A stretch of 64,000 nt of DNA from Xestospongia bergquistia (taxonomy: Eukaryota > Porifera > Demospongiae > Haplosclerida > Petrosiidae). A program made the position numbers and the translations under genes. This document shows positions 22,401 through 35,309 of the stretch, piece after piece. Where the stretch lies: the NCBI GenBank assembly GCA_963965975.1, contig OZ014414.1, positions 8,861,230-8,925,229 of the forward strand, in the 5' to 3' direction. Under the pieces are notes generated by a model. The model did not search any database. It saw only the letters and a list, made by a program, of their open reading frames with translations, and was not told the DNA's origin. The first letter of the stretch is position 1; the number at the start of each line of letters is the position of its first letter.

Positions 22401-25101
22401 GGGGGGGGGAGACAAATGCCCCCCCCCCCCAAGCTAAATGAAACCCTGATTATGTAAAATACTGACAACATTGGACTTGTGATTGATGTTGTATTAATTT
22501 ACCTTCCTTTGTTTTCACAAGTGATGTTAAATCTTCAATTGTCTTTTCTTTCATTTCTCTTGTTTCTATATAAAGGAACATTAAGTTATTAATCAGATAT
22601 ATCATATAATAGACAGTTATTAAATAAAACAATAGTTGTACACAATATACCTTCATTTTGTCTGACAATAGATGACATTTGTATAGTCATCTTTTTCCGG
22701 ATGGTTTGTTCTAGTTCCAAACAACTTCTTAACTCCTTTGTATTCTCTTCTACAATAGTTCTAATCTCCTATATATCAATAAACAACACATGTAGTAACT
22801 GTTGTCTAATACTACTCATCTCTTACCTTGTCTCTTCTATGATCATAAATGGTACAATATCCAACTGTAAGTTGAAGTAATCCTTTTTTCTTCATTTCTT
22901 CAAGTGTCTCCTGAGCTCTGGCAATAATTGATGAGGTTAGACTGAGTGGAAAAAAACAAGTGACAATGATAGACTTGCCCTCTCTTAAATCACGAATCTC
23001 CACATTTCCTTCAACTGATTCAGCAATAATGTCTCTTATATCTTGTAATGTGTAGTTGGTAGGATCCCAGTTTAAGACAAATATAGCTGTCTCACATTTG
23101 AGAAGAGAATGACTTTTCCTTTCTTTGAAGGTTTCTTCTAGACAAAGAGAAGCTTTTGTCTCCCTGCAAAAGGACTGAACAACATCTTTATATGCTTGTA
23201 TATGTGTCTCTGCTTCTTTGATATCAAATCGCTCCACAATACCCTCCAAACAACTGATATTAATCAGTGTACAGTGATCATTAACAAGATCTAAGACATC
23301 ATCAATGGAAGTAGAATGAGCTATTTGAGATTTGAGGTAAGAGTAACCATCTCTAAGAAACTGTTTCAATTTATCCAGAGATGGAGAACTTTTGTTAATT
23401 GCTTCTCGAATTTTGCTGAAGGCTATTCCAAATTTTTTTCGGATTGATCCAAATACAGAGTCTAACTTTCGAGGAATTGGAATAGGTTTTAAGACTTTAT
23501 CTATACATTAAAAATAATTTAAATGGACGTAATATCTCTCCAAGTACTTACCTAATGGTTGACTCCCTTCACTACTTCCAGTATATGTTACTTGTATGTC
23601 ATAGTCAGGAAATACTTTACCTATTAAAATAGACTTATAACAAAAGTAAAGTCTATGTCAGTACTCACGACAATCCTGTATGATAGGATTAGCACATGGT
23701 ACATTGCTAGTTTGTTTTAAGAGTATACTAGCAAAGACCTCCAGATTATGATAGTTGGTATGTACAGCATGACGTACAGCTTGTAGTAGGACAACTAATG
23801 CATTTTCTTCAGATTGAGAACTTGCTTCATCTCGTATACTTGCTAATACTTCATTAGAAATAACACCTTCATCATGTAGTAACTGTGCTACCCTAACAGG
23901 ATATTTAAGACATTGAGAGAGAGTGCCATAATGACAACGTAAAATGTCACTGGCCAGAGAAGCTTGTTCTATGAAATAGAATTTACTAAATATATATTAA
24001 CTATTATATATATACCATTAGAATCAGGTGGTGCTTCTAAATCAAGCTTCTTCTTTTTTGGTATTAAGTCTTCATCAGGTATCTCTTTGTCTTTTCTCAG
24101 TCGCTTTCTTGTATTTGATGTACTTAACTCTGTCATCTTATGAGATTGCTAAGCAACAACATGTACATTGATTTTATGAACAATGTTGGTATCAACCTGA
24201 TATTCCAAGTCCTCCATTGTATGATGATATTCTATACCCTCCATTGAGTCACTAGTACCTTGATATTGATGACCACTATGACCTGTCATTGCTATCTCTT
24301 GTATTGTTGTCATCTCATCATCTGGATACTTTTGAGCTAAGAAAAAATAAACAATTATACATTAAGTTAATAGTGAATGAAATTCTTACTATATTCATTG
24401 ATAATTTTTTCAGATAAAAGTCTTGTCTCCTCAAACTTGGACAGTATTTTTGCTAACACTTTCAACTTCTTGCAGTCTAAAGATATTGTTGTATGTATAG
24501 CAGATAACAGAGTTGTCTTCTTCTCATCTGGGGAGCCCTTCAATGACTCCATTTTATCAAGTGTTTCTTCATTGATATATCTCTTACTAAATAAGAGCTG
24601 GGACACTTTTACAGGATTAATCAGACACTGTGATATCTCTTCAATAAAACTTTGGAGAGTATCTTCCTTCACTAAGGAACAAACACATATTCACTGACTG
24701 CATCAATAAATGTTATATCAACTTACCTTTAGTTAAGTATTGATGTAATGCATTAGCCTTAATGACATGATTTACAATAGGACCCTTGATGGCTTCAATC
24801 ACTGTTTCCCAGGAAGACTCAGTAGTGGTTAACCAACTATCAATTATTTTAGCGAGTTTGACAGTGTCCCTTTCTTGGCTGGATTTTAAACCATCTAAAA
24901 CATTGTCAGAAACATTGAGTGATAAGCCAATCTCAGGCCACAAGTGACTAATATCAGCTAATAGATTGAGTAGTTCATGTTTAGTGGGAGTCTTCCTCAA
25001 AAGATCTGAAATATCTAAATGAAGACATTAATGACTAACAGTTATATCAGGTCTTGTATGTTACCTAGATGTTGAGTTTGAGGTAATTCCTTTGCAGCCA
25101 T
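19419..25101 (-). CDS. Array copy 3: Death(type 2)-CARD-NLS linker-CARD-X-coiled coil-LRR protein
   Basis: Exons: 25101-25065, 25014-24727, 24671-24390, 24336-24197, 24148-24016, 23968-23669, 23620-23552, 23500-22827, 22768-22651, 22565-22503, 21955-21818, 21767-21672, 21620-21546, 21258-21184, 20215-19419. The sum is 3285 nt, about 1094 residues. The N-terminus differs from copies 1 and 2: a short first exon (MAAKELPQTQHL) leads into a second kind of Death-like domain (LWPEIGLSLNVSDNVLDGL, then IDSWLTTTESSWETVIEAIK). A CARD-like domain follows, then a linker with two basic clusters (RKRLRK and PKKKKLDLE) resembling a bipartite nuclear signal, then the second CARD-like domain, X (417-641), coiled coil and LRR (830-1094). 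The relic of the usual first Death domain remains upstream near 26390-26573. The MATRNLS exon may have been lost and this start promoted (inference). Confidence 0.75.
20493..20952. mobile_element. MITE-like element in the copy 3 intron
   Basis: Homologue of 2406-2850, with the same inverted ends around CAGCCCCTTTGCTTAGAGAG and CTCTCTAAGTGAAGGGGCTG. It lies in the intron between 21184 and 20215. Confidence 0.55.
22035..22448. mobile_element. hAT-like non-autonomous element in a copy 3 intron
   Basis: Same element and same site as 3977-4385, with longer G and C runs near the right end. Copies 2, 4, 5 and 6 have the empty site, so this insertion groups copies 1 and 3 for this intron. Confidence 0.6.
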
Positions 25102-25493
25102 AGTTAGTATTATGAGAGCAAATAAGATATAGTCTAATGAACTAGAACCTATTATTTCCTGTGCATCAGGAAAGAGGAGGTGTCTCTCTGATACTTAGGG
25201 TGTGGCTGTTTAGCACCTTATGAATATTTACAAGTCAAACTGAACGCACTATAGTTGACCTTTTATTAGGTGGAGCTCATTATATAATATTGCTCTGTAA
25301 TATTTAGGGTGGGGCTGATATAGCACTAACAGCACTAGTCTCACAATAGACAGTCTTATGTTACTGTGTGTTTCATAGTAATACAACTGTTAAATAGTTC
25401 ATCACAAAATATTAAACAATACTAGTACATAATAGTACTAAAGTCTCAAAATATGATGTAAATCTTGATTTGTTACTTCAAAGGATGATGTTG

Positions 25494-25804
25494 TTAATGG
25501 TGAGTAGATTGAACTAAATGACCATTAATATCATCATAATGAAAGGAAGTAGCAGGTGAGAGATAAGTTGATGTATTTGTACTATTATAAATTGAAGGAC
25601 CTGGTAATGTATAATAATGTGGTTGATATAATGATGTATATTGTGTTATATTAATGGGATGAGGAGGATACTCTGTTCCATTTGGAGGTACCAAGGAATG
25701 ATCTAGATAATTAGATGATAATCCTATATTAATGATTTATTAGATTAAAACTTACTAGTTTGATTAATAGGGGCAGGTTCATTGAAATGAGTAAGAGATG
25801 TATC

Positions 25805-25847
<43 letters not shown>

Positions 25848-26573
25848 TATTATATTACTATGTAATACAATTGAGGAATGTATAGCTATTGAAGATTTAA
25901 TTAAAAATAAATTAAGTAAAATTGATGAATAAATATAATGTCTTAATTCATTTTATAATGCACTAAAACTTACTAGTTTGTATGAAGTCCATTATTCTCT
26001 GATGAGGTTGATTTATTAGTTGAGTATATTGAGGTAATGATGTAGTTTGATATGTAAAGGATATACTAGGAATATAATCTATGTATGATGGTATGGTTCT
26101 TGTAGATGATGGTTGACCTGGGACACAAGGAGCATCAGAGATATCAGGATGAATTAGGAGGTTAGCTAAATCTGGATAAATTATGACACTTGAATTATGA
26201 TGTGTTGTAACAACTGAGAATGTGATGGATCCAGATGGTGATGTAGGAAGAGGGGACGAGGAAGATACATCTGTTGAAGAGAGTGTTTGAGATAATATTT
26301 GAGAAGACTGTGGAAAACAGGAAAAGGAGAATGAGAGCATCCAAAACGTGCTGCTTTCTCGTAAGATGAGAGTTGGTGTCTAATCACAATTTAAATGTTT
26401 AGTAAGTTGAATCCTCTGCTAGTCTGTGAATGTTATATAACTTCATATCATTTAGTTTTAGCAGGACCCTCAACTGATACCATTTACCACAAATATGAAT
26501 ATATTGACATAATTCATCAATTATTGGTCTCTCTTCCAATTTCTTCTCAAATGATAGATTTCTTGTAGCCATT
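25494..26573 (-). pseudogene. Decayed first Death exon joined to a Ser/Thr/Pro-rich three-exon tail
   Basis: From 26573 the sequence encodes MATRNLSFEKKLEERP and GKWYQLRVLLKLND, clearly the family Death domain, but stops interrupt it (DSTY-stop, FKL-stop). It runs on without a recognisable boundary into a Ser/Thr/Pro-rich ORF (26340-25974). That ORF splices with GT-AG signals to about 25803-25755 (TSLTHFNEPAPINQT) and about 25725-25494, ending LVQSTHH. The tail has no recognised domain. It may be the 3' end of a different gene fused to the relic. Confidence 0.4.
25806..25847. repeat. (ATA)n microsatellite
   Basis: Uninterrupted run of ATA/AAT trinucleotides in an intron of the Ser/Thr/Pro-rich gene piece. 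Confidence 0.9.
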
Positions 26574-26639
26574 GCTTCTTTATCAAGCTGACAGACCCAG
26601 TGACTGACCTTTTGGGTGGAGCTTATACATAAGACAATA

Positions 26640-27540
26640 AAGTATTAAAGTGTGAAAATTTATTTATAAATTTATTACTCTATTATTATGGCCACACCTA
26701 ATGAATGAAGACGTTAATCCGAAGACAGTCATTGAGTATTTCTGATCTAAGATGGTGACTTAGAACTCCAGTTATTGTTAAAAATTTGTGACATTTACTC
26801 ACTTTCCCTCACAACACAATAGGTAATGAACTAAATATTTAACTTCTATACTTTAATTCATCAGTGTAGTTAATTAACTAAACTACACATAGTAGTTTTA
26901 CCAGCTTTGGCTAATCCCCTTGTCAGTATAGAGTGATATCCTTTCAATTTTCATCATTATTATTCAACTTATGGTTCTAATGTCATGTTGTCCAATGTTT
27001 CTTGGGAAGGGAAATGTGTGGAGACTGTTAATAAAAGAATTGTAAGTTGTCACATGAAATACATGTGTCTGAGTTTTTAAAGATATGTTATTGAAATATT
27101 GTCCATATACATAACAACAAATATAATAACCACAACTTGATTATAAGTAATGTGAAACTGTCTTCTGCACAGATCTCTGCAGGAGTATCATTTCTATATT
27201 AACAGTCTTAATAGATTTTCCCTTTTCCCAGAAATGTTGGACAATACAAGATTACTTTTGTTCATAATTAGACAAAAATCTTTCACATTTTTCTTCCTTT
27301 AATATAATACCATTACAACCTAATATATAGACTAGGGATACTTTACTATGACTATGAGTTTTAATATTATCTGGAGCTGACCTTATCTATATCTTTAATA
27401 CATGTACATGTTGTTATATATAGTGTTATACTTTTGTAAGTGTTCTAATTCTAACAGGATTTGATTACTAATTTTATTAAATGTTTCATCATAATTATAA
27501 ACAATATATTTCAAATGATAAATAAACAAATAAACACATT
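26640..27540. other. Intergenic stretch with no recognised gene
   Basis: AT-rich DNA between the decayed Death exon and ROS1-like relic B. Short ORFs only, with no codon pattern or motif I can name. Confidence 0.5.
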
Positions 27541-28710
27541 GAGAGTATCACATTCTCTCATGTCACTCCCCCTATTACATTGGACACATTGGATAGGACT
27601 GTCTACTATTATAACTCATTAGAACATGTTGTAATAAGAGAACATTAGATATTAATAGTTAAGATGAGGTTAGTAGAACTATCCTTCTCTTTGTCTATTC
27701 AATTAATTTTAATATTAATTTTACTAATAGGTTTTTTAAATTTATATTTAAATACATGTATTTATTAAGTTAAATAAATACCTATAAATGAAATTATAAC
27801 AACATTCATCTCTCTCTCTCTCTAGGTTGTTGTTGTTGTCTAACTACAAGTAAGAGAAGTGGATCTTTCAGTCCAGACTATGAACTAAATCGTCTACGAT
27901 CACTTCACTCTCATTCTCATTCTGCAGCTAATCCCAACTATTTATGGTGAGTCATTGGTTACCATGACAATTATCAATTAACACCACCTGTGATATTTGT
28001 AGGTCACGTGATGACTACACTTGTACTGATGAAGATTTGGATCTGTTGAATAAATTTCCACGAAACAAATTGAGATTGGAAACGTAAAATACTTTATATT
28101 TTGTGTTTAGTGTGATGGTATCTCTCTCTCTTTCCATTCAGGTTTATTGATCGTGGTGAAGTATACCAAGGTACAGCTGTAGGCCAAGGTACAGGCCCCA
28201 CCCCTGTGGCTGTTAAGACACTGAGGAAAGGCAGTACGACTGAAGATTACGAAAGAGGTAATCATATTTTGTTTATATTCTCTCAGTTCATTTGTCTCAA
28301 TTACAGTAACTTCAATCATCAAAACATTGTTAAGGTGTTAGGGGTGTGTCTTGATAACGATCCTATTTATATCATAATGGAATTAATGCCAGGGGGTGAC
28401 TTATTGAAATTCCTAAGAGAAGCTAAACGAGAACATGTGAGTGTCACATGATAAATAAAATCACTTGATCTGATTATACACTCTATTAAAACTATCTATC
28501 AATTTATTCTTTAGTCTATTGGTCTATCTGTCCATTCATTTATCCTAATGTCCATTTGACTGTCTATCCATTCATCCATACACATACCATTCATCCATAT
28601 AACTATTTATCCATCCATTCATTCCTTTTAAGGAACAGATCGTGTTGTAAAGATTGGTGACTTTGGTCTTGCTAAAGATCTGTATAGCCAAGTCTACTAC
28701 CAAGTAAAAT
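27541..28710 (+). pseudogene. ROS1-like receptor tyrosine kinase relic B
   Basis: A degenerate copy of an extracellular exon lies at 27541-27670. Juxtamembrane exons are at 27826-27946 (SKRSGSFSPDYELNRLRSLH) and 28003-28085 (DEDLDLLNKFPRNKLRLET), the usual segment before the ROS1 kinase. Kinase exons follow at 28141-28257 and about 28310-28438. In the first, 9-bp losses delete the GEFG part of the Gly loop and the DIL of GTAVDILG. A last fragment at about 28634-28708 ([15 protein letters not shown]) runs directly into the 3' flank of array copy 4. Confidence 0.7.
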
Positions 28711-28788
28711 GAAGTTAAAAGAAATTTAAAGAGAAAATAAAAAGTGAGTGAGAAGACAAATTAAGAATAAACAACAAACTACTTACTA

Positions 28789-31700
28789 TTACCAAAACAC
28801 AAGTCTGTCTTTAATAACTTGATAACTGTCTAACTTCATACAATACTCTTCATGTTGTCTTGATAAGACTAGTTTCCTTATTGTACTATTTTTATTAAGT
28901 GATGTACATATTGTCTTGATATCATCATTGTTTAGTGAAGTATAGTAGAGATATAGTCTTGTCAATGATGTAGTTGTTTGTATTAGATCTGCTATTGTAC
29001 TGGTACTAACTGAAGTGATCTGACGATTACGACTGATGTTCAATTCAGTCAATGTTTGGTTTTTAGTAAGTCCTTCACAGATATATCGGACTCCATTATC
29101 AGTGATGTTACAGTTGTAGAGATATAGTACTTTTAAAGTTGTATTACTTGATAACATAGTAGATAAGTGAGTTATATCTTCATCTGTGATATCAGTAACA
29201 TCAGACAACACTAACTGTTCAAGTATTTTATTATTAAAGAGACTATCACTGACTTGTTTGATACCACCTGAAAGTGAAGAGGACTGCAGCTCTAGTATCT
29301 TTATTGTTTTATTAGTTTTTAGTATCTCTGATAATATCGATACACACTTACTGTCCAATGAAGTGTTGTATATATCAAGACTCCACACTATACACTTATT
29401 AAGATTGTTTATAATAACTGCAGTACTTTCAGGAGATGATGAGATGAGACTAATACTCCATTCTTTTCCTGTTTGTTGTTCTTTTATTAATTTACTTATA
29501 ACATCTTCACTTTCTAATACACTTGGACTAATGAGTCTAACAATATTGTCATCATCATACCACTGAACACTTCCAGTGTCTCCTGTTATAAAACAGAGTT
29601 AGTATATAGTATAGTACACACATAGTAATATATACTATAACACACTACAATACACAGACAATACACTGAAGAAAAAGGAAGCCATTACTGTTTACTGAAT
29701 ATGGTTACTATGGCAACAAATTAGCGTGGTTTACTGTTAAATTTGAGGTCTGGTATGTTCTACTGGTTACAGAGGAACAATCATATGATACTAACAGAAC
29801 ACTACTATATAATGGATTTCTGGTATTCATATATCAACATAGTCTGGTGAGATCAACTTTGCTTTGAGAGGAATTGTCTGGTAGTCAATCAATCTTTTCC
29901 TGACAAAACACATTTTTATAGTTTAATGTGAAAATAAACTGTTTTGATCTAATACAAGATCTGAAAATGAATTATTCTTTAGACATTTCCTGTTTGAATA
30001 TGTCCTGTTTGTTGTTTCTTAACATGTATACTTTTATTGTTAATAGTAAGTGAAATGTTATCACAGCATTTCTCTTCAATCAAAGGGAAAAAAGTTTTGT
30101 CTTTTAGTGGGTCTACTGGGTACTTTGCACTCTAATTGACAAAAGGTCCAATACTTTCCAATTTCTTAGAAAAAGTTAGTGATTCTCCAATGACAGCTAT
30201 AGTGCTAGTATTTTTAGTTCACACTCAATGTATTGACAAAGATATAACTGCCAAAAGTTAGTAAAACTGTCATAACTTTCCAAAGAAGTATTTTGGCAAA
30301 AATTCTCACTTAAAAAAGTTGGAAAATGTCATAAGCTGTATGCAGGAGGTTTTTATTGAATTCTCGAGTCTTTGCTGAAAGCTGTGCTTTTTTCAAATGT
30401 TTTTCAGATTTTAAAATTTTTTGTTCGTTTGATGCTCCTTTTTGGCAGTATTCTTAAGAAGTACACAAGTTTTGCTACTGTCCACTATAGTGCGCCCACA
30501 TACAGCAGGTTAATAACAATACTTGTAGTGTATGTGTATTTTATTATATTATAATTTTAATAAACTAATATAATATTCTCTAAGTCTTACCTCTTTTGTC
30601 TGACTCTTCATCCTTTGTCTCTTTATTATCATAGTCCTTTAATATATCATGTAATACTGGAGACTCTATATAAGATACTTATATTAAACATGTACATGTA
30701 TATAGTGTAATATGATAACACTTAATATAAACATTTTATAGATCTTATCATAATCATAACTCTATCATATTATACTGACACTAAGGGAGTGTATAGTAAA
30801 TATGGAAATTCATTTTTATATGTTATGAATTTAATTATTGTGGTTTGAGAATTATGAATATAATTTACACTTTTAAGAATTTGTGGTTTATAAATTTAAT
30901 AATTATTAACATTATTAATTGTAAGAGATAGAATATTATCATATAAACTTACTTGGAGGAGTGGTTTCATCTTTATTATCAGCTGAACCTTTTAACTGAT
31001 CTTTTAACTCTAATATTAGTGGAGACTCTAGTAGTCACAATTAAGACATATATATTAGTATATTATTACCTGTAGTTTCATATGTGGACTCTTCTTGGCT
31101 GGATTTTGTTTGTGTTTCCTCAACTCCTTGATCAGTTACTGGTTTACGAACCTTTGGTATAAATGCTAGATCTAGTAACAATATATTATATATTGAGAAG
31201 TTACTAATATCAGTTACCTTTCAAGTTCTGTTTTAACTCCTCAATCTGTTGGTCTCTCTCTCTTACTTGTAAAGTCAATGACGTTATTATTTCTTGTAGT
31301 GTCTCTAGCTCTTTCTGTCTCTCAGTAGACACTGACAGTATATTCTTCTCAATAGCTTTATATAAAATGAGAAGAAAATTGATCACTAATATATTATGTA
31401 AAATACTGACAACATTGGACTTGTGATTGATGTTGTATTAATTTACCTTCCTTTGTTTTCACAAGTGATGTTAAATCTTCAATTGTCTTTTCTTTCATTT
31501 CTCTTGTTTCTATATAAAGGAACATTAAGTTATTAATCAGATATATCATATAATAGACAGTTATTAAATAAAACAATAGTTGTACACAATATACCTTCGT
31601 TTTGTCTGACAATAGATGACATTTGTATAGTCATCTTTTTCCGGATGGTTTGTTCTAGTTCCAGATGACTTCTCAACTCCTTTGTATTCTCTTTTACAAT

Positions 31701-33796
31701 AGTTCTAACCTCCTATATATCAATAAACAACACATGTAGTAACTCTTGTCTAATACTATTCATCTCTTACCTTGTCTCTTCTATGATCATAAATGGTACA
31801 ATGACCAACTGTAAGTTGAAGTAATCCTTTCTCTTTCATTATTTCAAGAGTCTCCTGAGCTCTGGCAATAAGTAGAGTTGTTAGATTGAGTGGAAAAAAA
31901 CAGGTGACAATGATGGAGTTGCCTCTTTGTATGTAACGAATCTCCACATTTATGTCAAGTGATATGGAAAGAATGTCCTCGATATCTTTCAAAGTACAAT
32001 CTTTAGGATCCCAGTTTAACACAAAGACAACTGTCTCACATTTGAGAAGAGAAGGAGTATTTGTTATTTTAAAACTTTCATCTAAACAGAGAGAAGCTTT
32101 TGTTTTTTCACAAAATGACTAAACAATATCTTTGTATGTTTGTATATGTGTCTCAGCTTCCTTGATTTTGAAGCGCTTCACAATACCCTCCAGACAACTG
32201 ATGTTGATAACTGTACAGTGATCATTTACAACATCTAGGACATCATCAATGGAGGCAGAATTAGCTATTCGAGATTTGAAGTGAGAGTAACCATCTTTAA
32301 GAAATTGTTTCAGCTTATCCAGAGGTGGAGGTGTGGTATTGATAGCTTCTCGGATATTACTAAAGGCTATTGCAAATTCACTTTTAATTGATCCAAAAAT
32401 AGGACTCAAACTTTGAGGAAGTATAATTTCCTTTACTACATCATCTACAATAAGATCAAGAAATAATCCTTCAATATATCACACACAGTATATACTAACC
32501 TTGTCTTGAAGCTTTAGTGTTATCTACTGATTTAGTGGTCAATGGGTGTTTAACTCTGGTCTGTATTTTAGTAATGATTAAATCAGGAAAAACTTTCTCT
32601 ATTAAAAATTAATATTAAAATATCATTTAATATAATGAGTACATAATAATGTATTTACCACAATCCTTTAAGATAGCATTAGCACATGGTACAGTGCTAG
32701 TAAATTTTAACAATACACTAGCAAAGATCATCAGGTGATGATAGTTGGTATGTACAGCATGACGTACAGCTCCTAACAACATCAATAATGCTTTATTTGT
32801 TGACAAAGACTTGGCAGTATATTTTATAATTGCTAGTCTAGTTTTAGTAATAACTCCCTCTCCATAGAGGTAGTGTGATACTCTAACAGGATATTGAAGA
32901 GACTGAGAGAGAGTACCATAATGACAACATAAAATGTCACTGGCATGATCTTCATGACTACTATAACTTGTCATTACTACCTCTTGAACATTAGCTACTG
33001 TTGTCTGGTCATCTGGAAATGTTTGACCTATTAATAACATGTATTAATTATAAATTATTTAATTGACCTCTCACTATATTCACTGATAATTCTCTCAGAG
33101 AGTATTTTTGTCTCTTCAAACTTGGACAGTACTGTTGCTAACACTTTCAACTTCTTATGATCTAAAGATATTGCTGTATGTATAGCAGATAATAGAGTTG
33201 TCTTCTTCTCATCTGGAGAGCCTTGTAATGACTCCATCTTATCAAGTGTTTCTTCACTAATGCATCTCTCACTAAATAAGAGCTGGGACACTTTTACAGG
33301 ATTAATCAGACACTGTGACAGTGTATCATTATGACACTGAAGAATACCAGTTGCTTCATTAGCTAGAGACTGAGAGTCCATTCCTATAATAAGAACAGTA
33401 CACAATCCATAAACAAACTAATAATATAACATTTATAACATGATGTACATGTAAAAGATTCTTGTACTCACTAGTAGGAAGATTACTGGATTTTCTCAAC
33501 ATTTGCTCATACTCATGGGCAACAGTGATTTCTTCAATGACTTCCTTCCTCAAAGCATCTATAACTTGTCTTCTGGTAGCATCAGGTTTGGTATCTAACC
33601 ACAACTCAAACATTTTTGTTGTTTTGTATATGGAGTCATCTGGTAGCTTGTGAATATCTTCTAACTTCTTAGCGTTCAGTTTCAACTGAATTCCCAACTG
33701 ATACCATTTACTACCAATACGAATATGTTCACATAATTCATCAAGAGTAGGTTTCTCTACGAGAATCTCCTCAAAAGATAGGTTTCCTGTAGCCAT
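28789..33796 (-). pseudogene. Array copy 4: broken Death-CARD-CARD-X-coiled coil-LRR gene
   Basis: The exon layout matches copy 1: Death 33796-33472, CARD-like 33383-33075 and 33027-32659, X 32444-31771, coiled coil from 31712, LRR 29582-28789. Two lesions are visible. The linker exon at 32599-32500 is 100 nt instead of a multiple of 3 and runs into a stop. The X exon has a TAG at 32119-32121 where the paralogues read DIVQSFC, so Gln has become stop. Everything downstream, including the LRR exon, is still open. The 3' end abuts a ROS1-like kinase fragment at about 28710, and no 2A-PHD fragment follows. The linker exon could be skipped in frame, but the X stop cannot be avoided without losing the domain. 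Confidence 0.75.
29740..30510. repeat. Type B intron filler before the copy 4 LRR exon
   Basis: Homologue of 12060-12750 with small indels. No gene is recognised inside it. Confidence 0.5.
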
Positions 33797-33913
33797 TGCT
33801 TCTTTGCTAGATACTATACGATATGGATGTGAAACTCGACCGGATGCTAATATAAAGTACATGTATAAATATTATTTCCGTTTGTCTCTATGCGTTTAAT
33901 TTTACGGGTAAAG

Positions 33914-34766
33914 ATGGCGAGTGTGGTAAGTAAATGGTCTTATTTTAGTAATTGTTGTATATTGTAGAAGCTTTGTAGTCATTTACGATATGACATATAG
34001 ATTAAGGTTTTAGAAAGTATATTCAATTTTTTTTTAAGCTTAAGTTTTGTCACAGATATGTTTTAATATAAATATATATTGGTTAAAAACGGTTTGGCCA
34101 AATTCTCACGACCACTGTGTGTTAGATCATAGCAAAGCTTATATTGAAAGAAAGTTTACAACCACCTCCATGCATTAGTTTTGGCTTTATTGTCGTAAAT
34201 GGAAGTATAGCAGAGATATATGATATTTAATAAAACTTGAGTGCCAATTTTATGGCCAATTTATTGCCAGAAGTATACTTTCCTTGAACGTTTTAAGATT
34301 GGCAGTGTATTGCCAATGTGTAATAGTGTGCATTAATTAGATAAAAAAAATTAGGTTGTAGGTGTTTCAAATAAGCAAGAAATCTATTCCCAAAATGTCA
34401 TCATTTATTGAAGATAAAGGAGCTAGTGTGACATTACATAACTTTCACTTTTTAGAAACGTAAGAGACTGCGGAGAAAAAAGCACATAGGACATGTTCCT
34501 AAAAGACAGTTGTGCACAACATCAATGGCTCACAATCCTCTTGTTACATGTTTGTGTTGCTGTGATAATTTTGTCATATTTCAATTCAGGCACCATTTCA
34601 AGCTATAGCAGAGGAAGTAATATCACTTTCTCAAGAGTGGATAGTGCTACAGAATGAGGAAGATATATCTTTATTCACAGTAGTACAGAGAGATACCTTC
34701 CCTGATATTGAGCCATTTGTTATAACAAGATCGTTAGAATTAAGTAAATGTCTCTCTTGGAAATAA
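33914..34766 (+). CDS. Possible small two-exon gene divergent from copy 4
   Basis: ATG at 33914, exon 33914-33925 (MASV) with donor GTAAGT, joined in frame to 34590-34766 after a TTCAG acceptor. The product would be about 62 residues: MASVAPFQAIAEEVISLSQE, then WIVLQNEEDISLFTVVQRDT, ending LELSKCLSWK. No family is recognised. It starts 118 bp from the ATG of copy 4, so the two would share a promoter. An alternative donor at AATTAAGTAAATG could make it the 5' part of a longer gene. Confidence 0.4.
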
Positions 34767-34833
34767 ATAAATGTTCTTTTTAAATTTTAGCAGTACACAA
34801 ATCTATGAAGTGACAAAATAAATGAAATAATTA

Positions 34834-35028
34834 TCATGTAGTAACTTCTTTAGTCATTTCAGAAATCACAGTTTCAATTGATAATAGCAATGATCCATTT
34901 GCCGTCAGCAAAGTCTTCACATTCTCTACAACTTTCCTACTTCTTGGTCTAGCTATTTTAAACTCGTCCAATGCTAAAACACCTTCAAGAATTTTTTTGC
35001 TGTGTACATTCATAGACGTATATGTCAT
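34834..35028 (-). CDS. Possible small protein exon, function unknown
   Basis: A 64-residue ORF (LALDEFKIARPRSRKVVENV, then KTLLTANGSLLLSIETVISE) with a coding-like helical composition. It could be spliced to an untranslated exon ending near 35186 (donor GTAAGTG). It is convergent with the small plus-strand gene, their stops about 70 bp apart. No domain is recognised. Confidence 0.35.
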   Translation of the reverse strand: MTYTSMNVHSKKILEGVLALDEFKIARPRSRKVVENVKTLLTANGSLLLSIETVISEMTKEVTT

Positions 35029-35309
35029 ATCCTTGATAATAAATAGAGTTTAATCTGACTCTTAGAAAGGACTAAAAATCTCTATATATATATATACATA
35101 CATAGAGAAAGTTCTAGAACACACACAAAGGAATAGACAATTGGATATATAGACTAAGATAAGATATAGAGTTATAGTCACTTACAAATCATAATTCAGT
35201 GAAGTTCATAATTCTTCCACATTGTTTCATGCTCTTACGTCATATTCTATGTTTAGGGAACAATACATTTATTACGTATTTCCGGCGTAAAACGCATGTG
35301 GACATCCGG

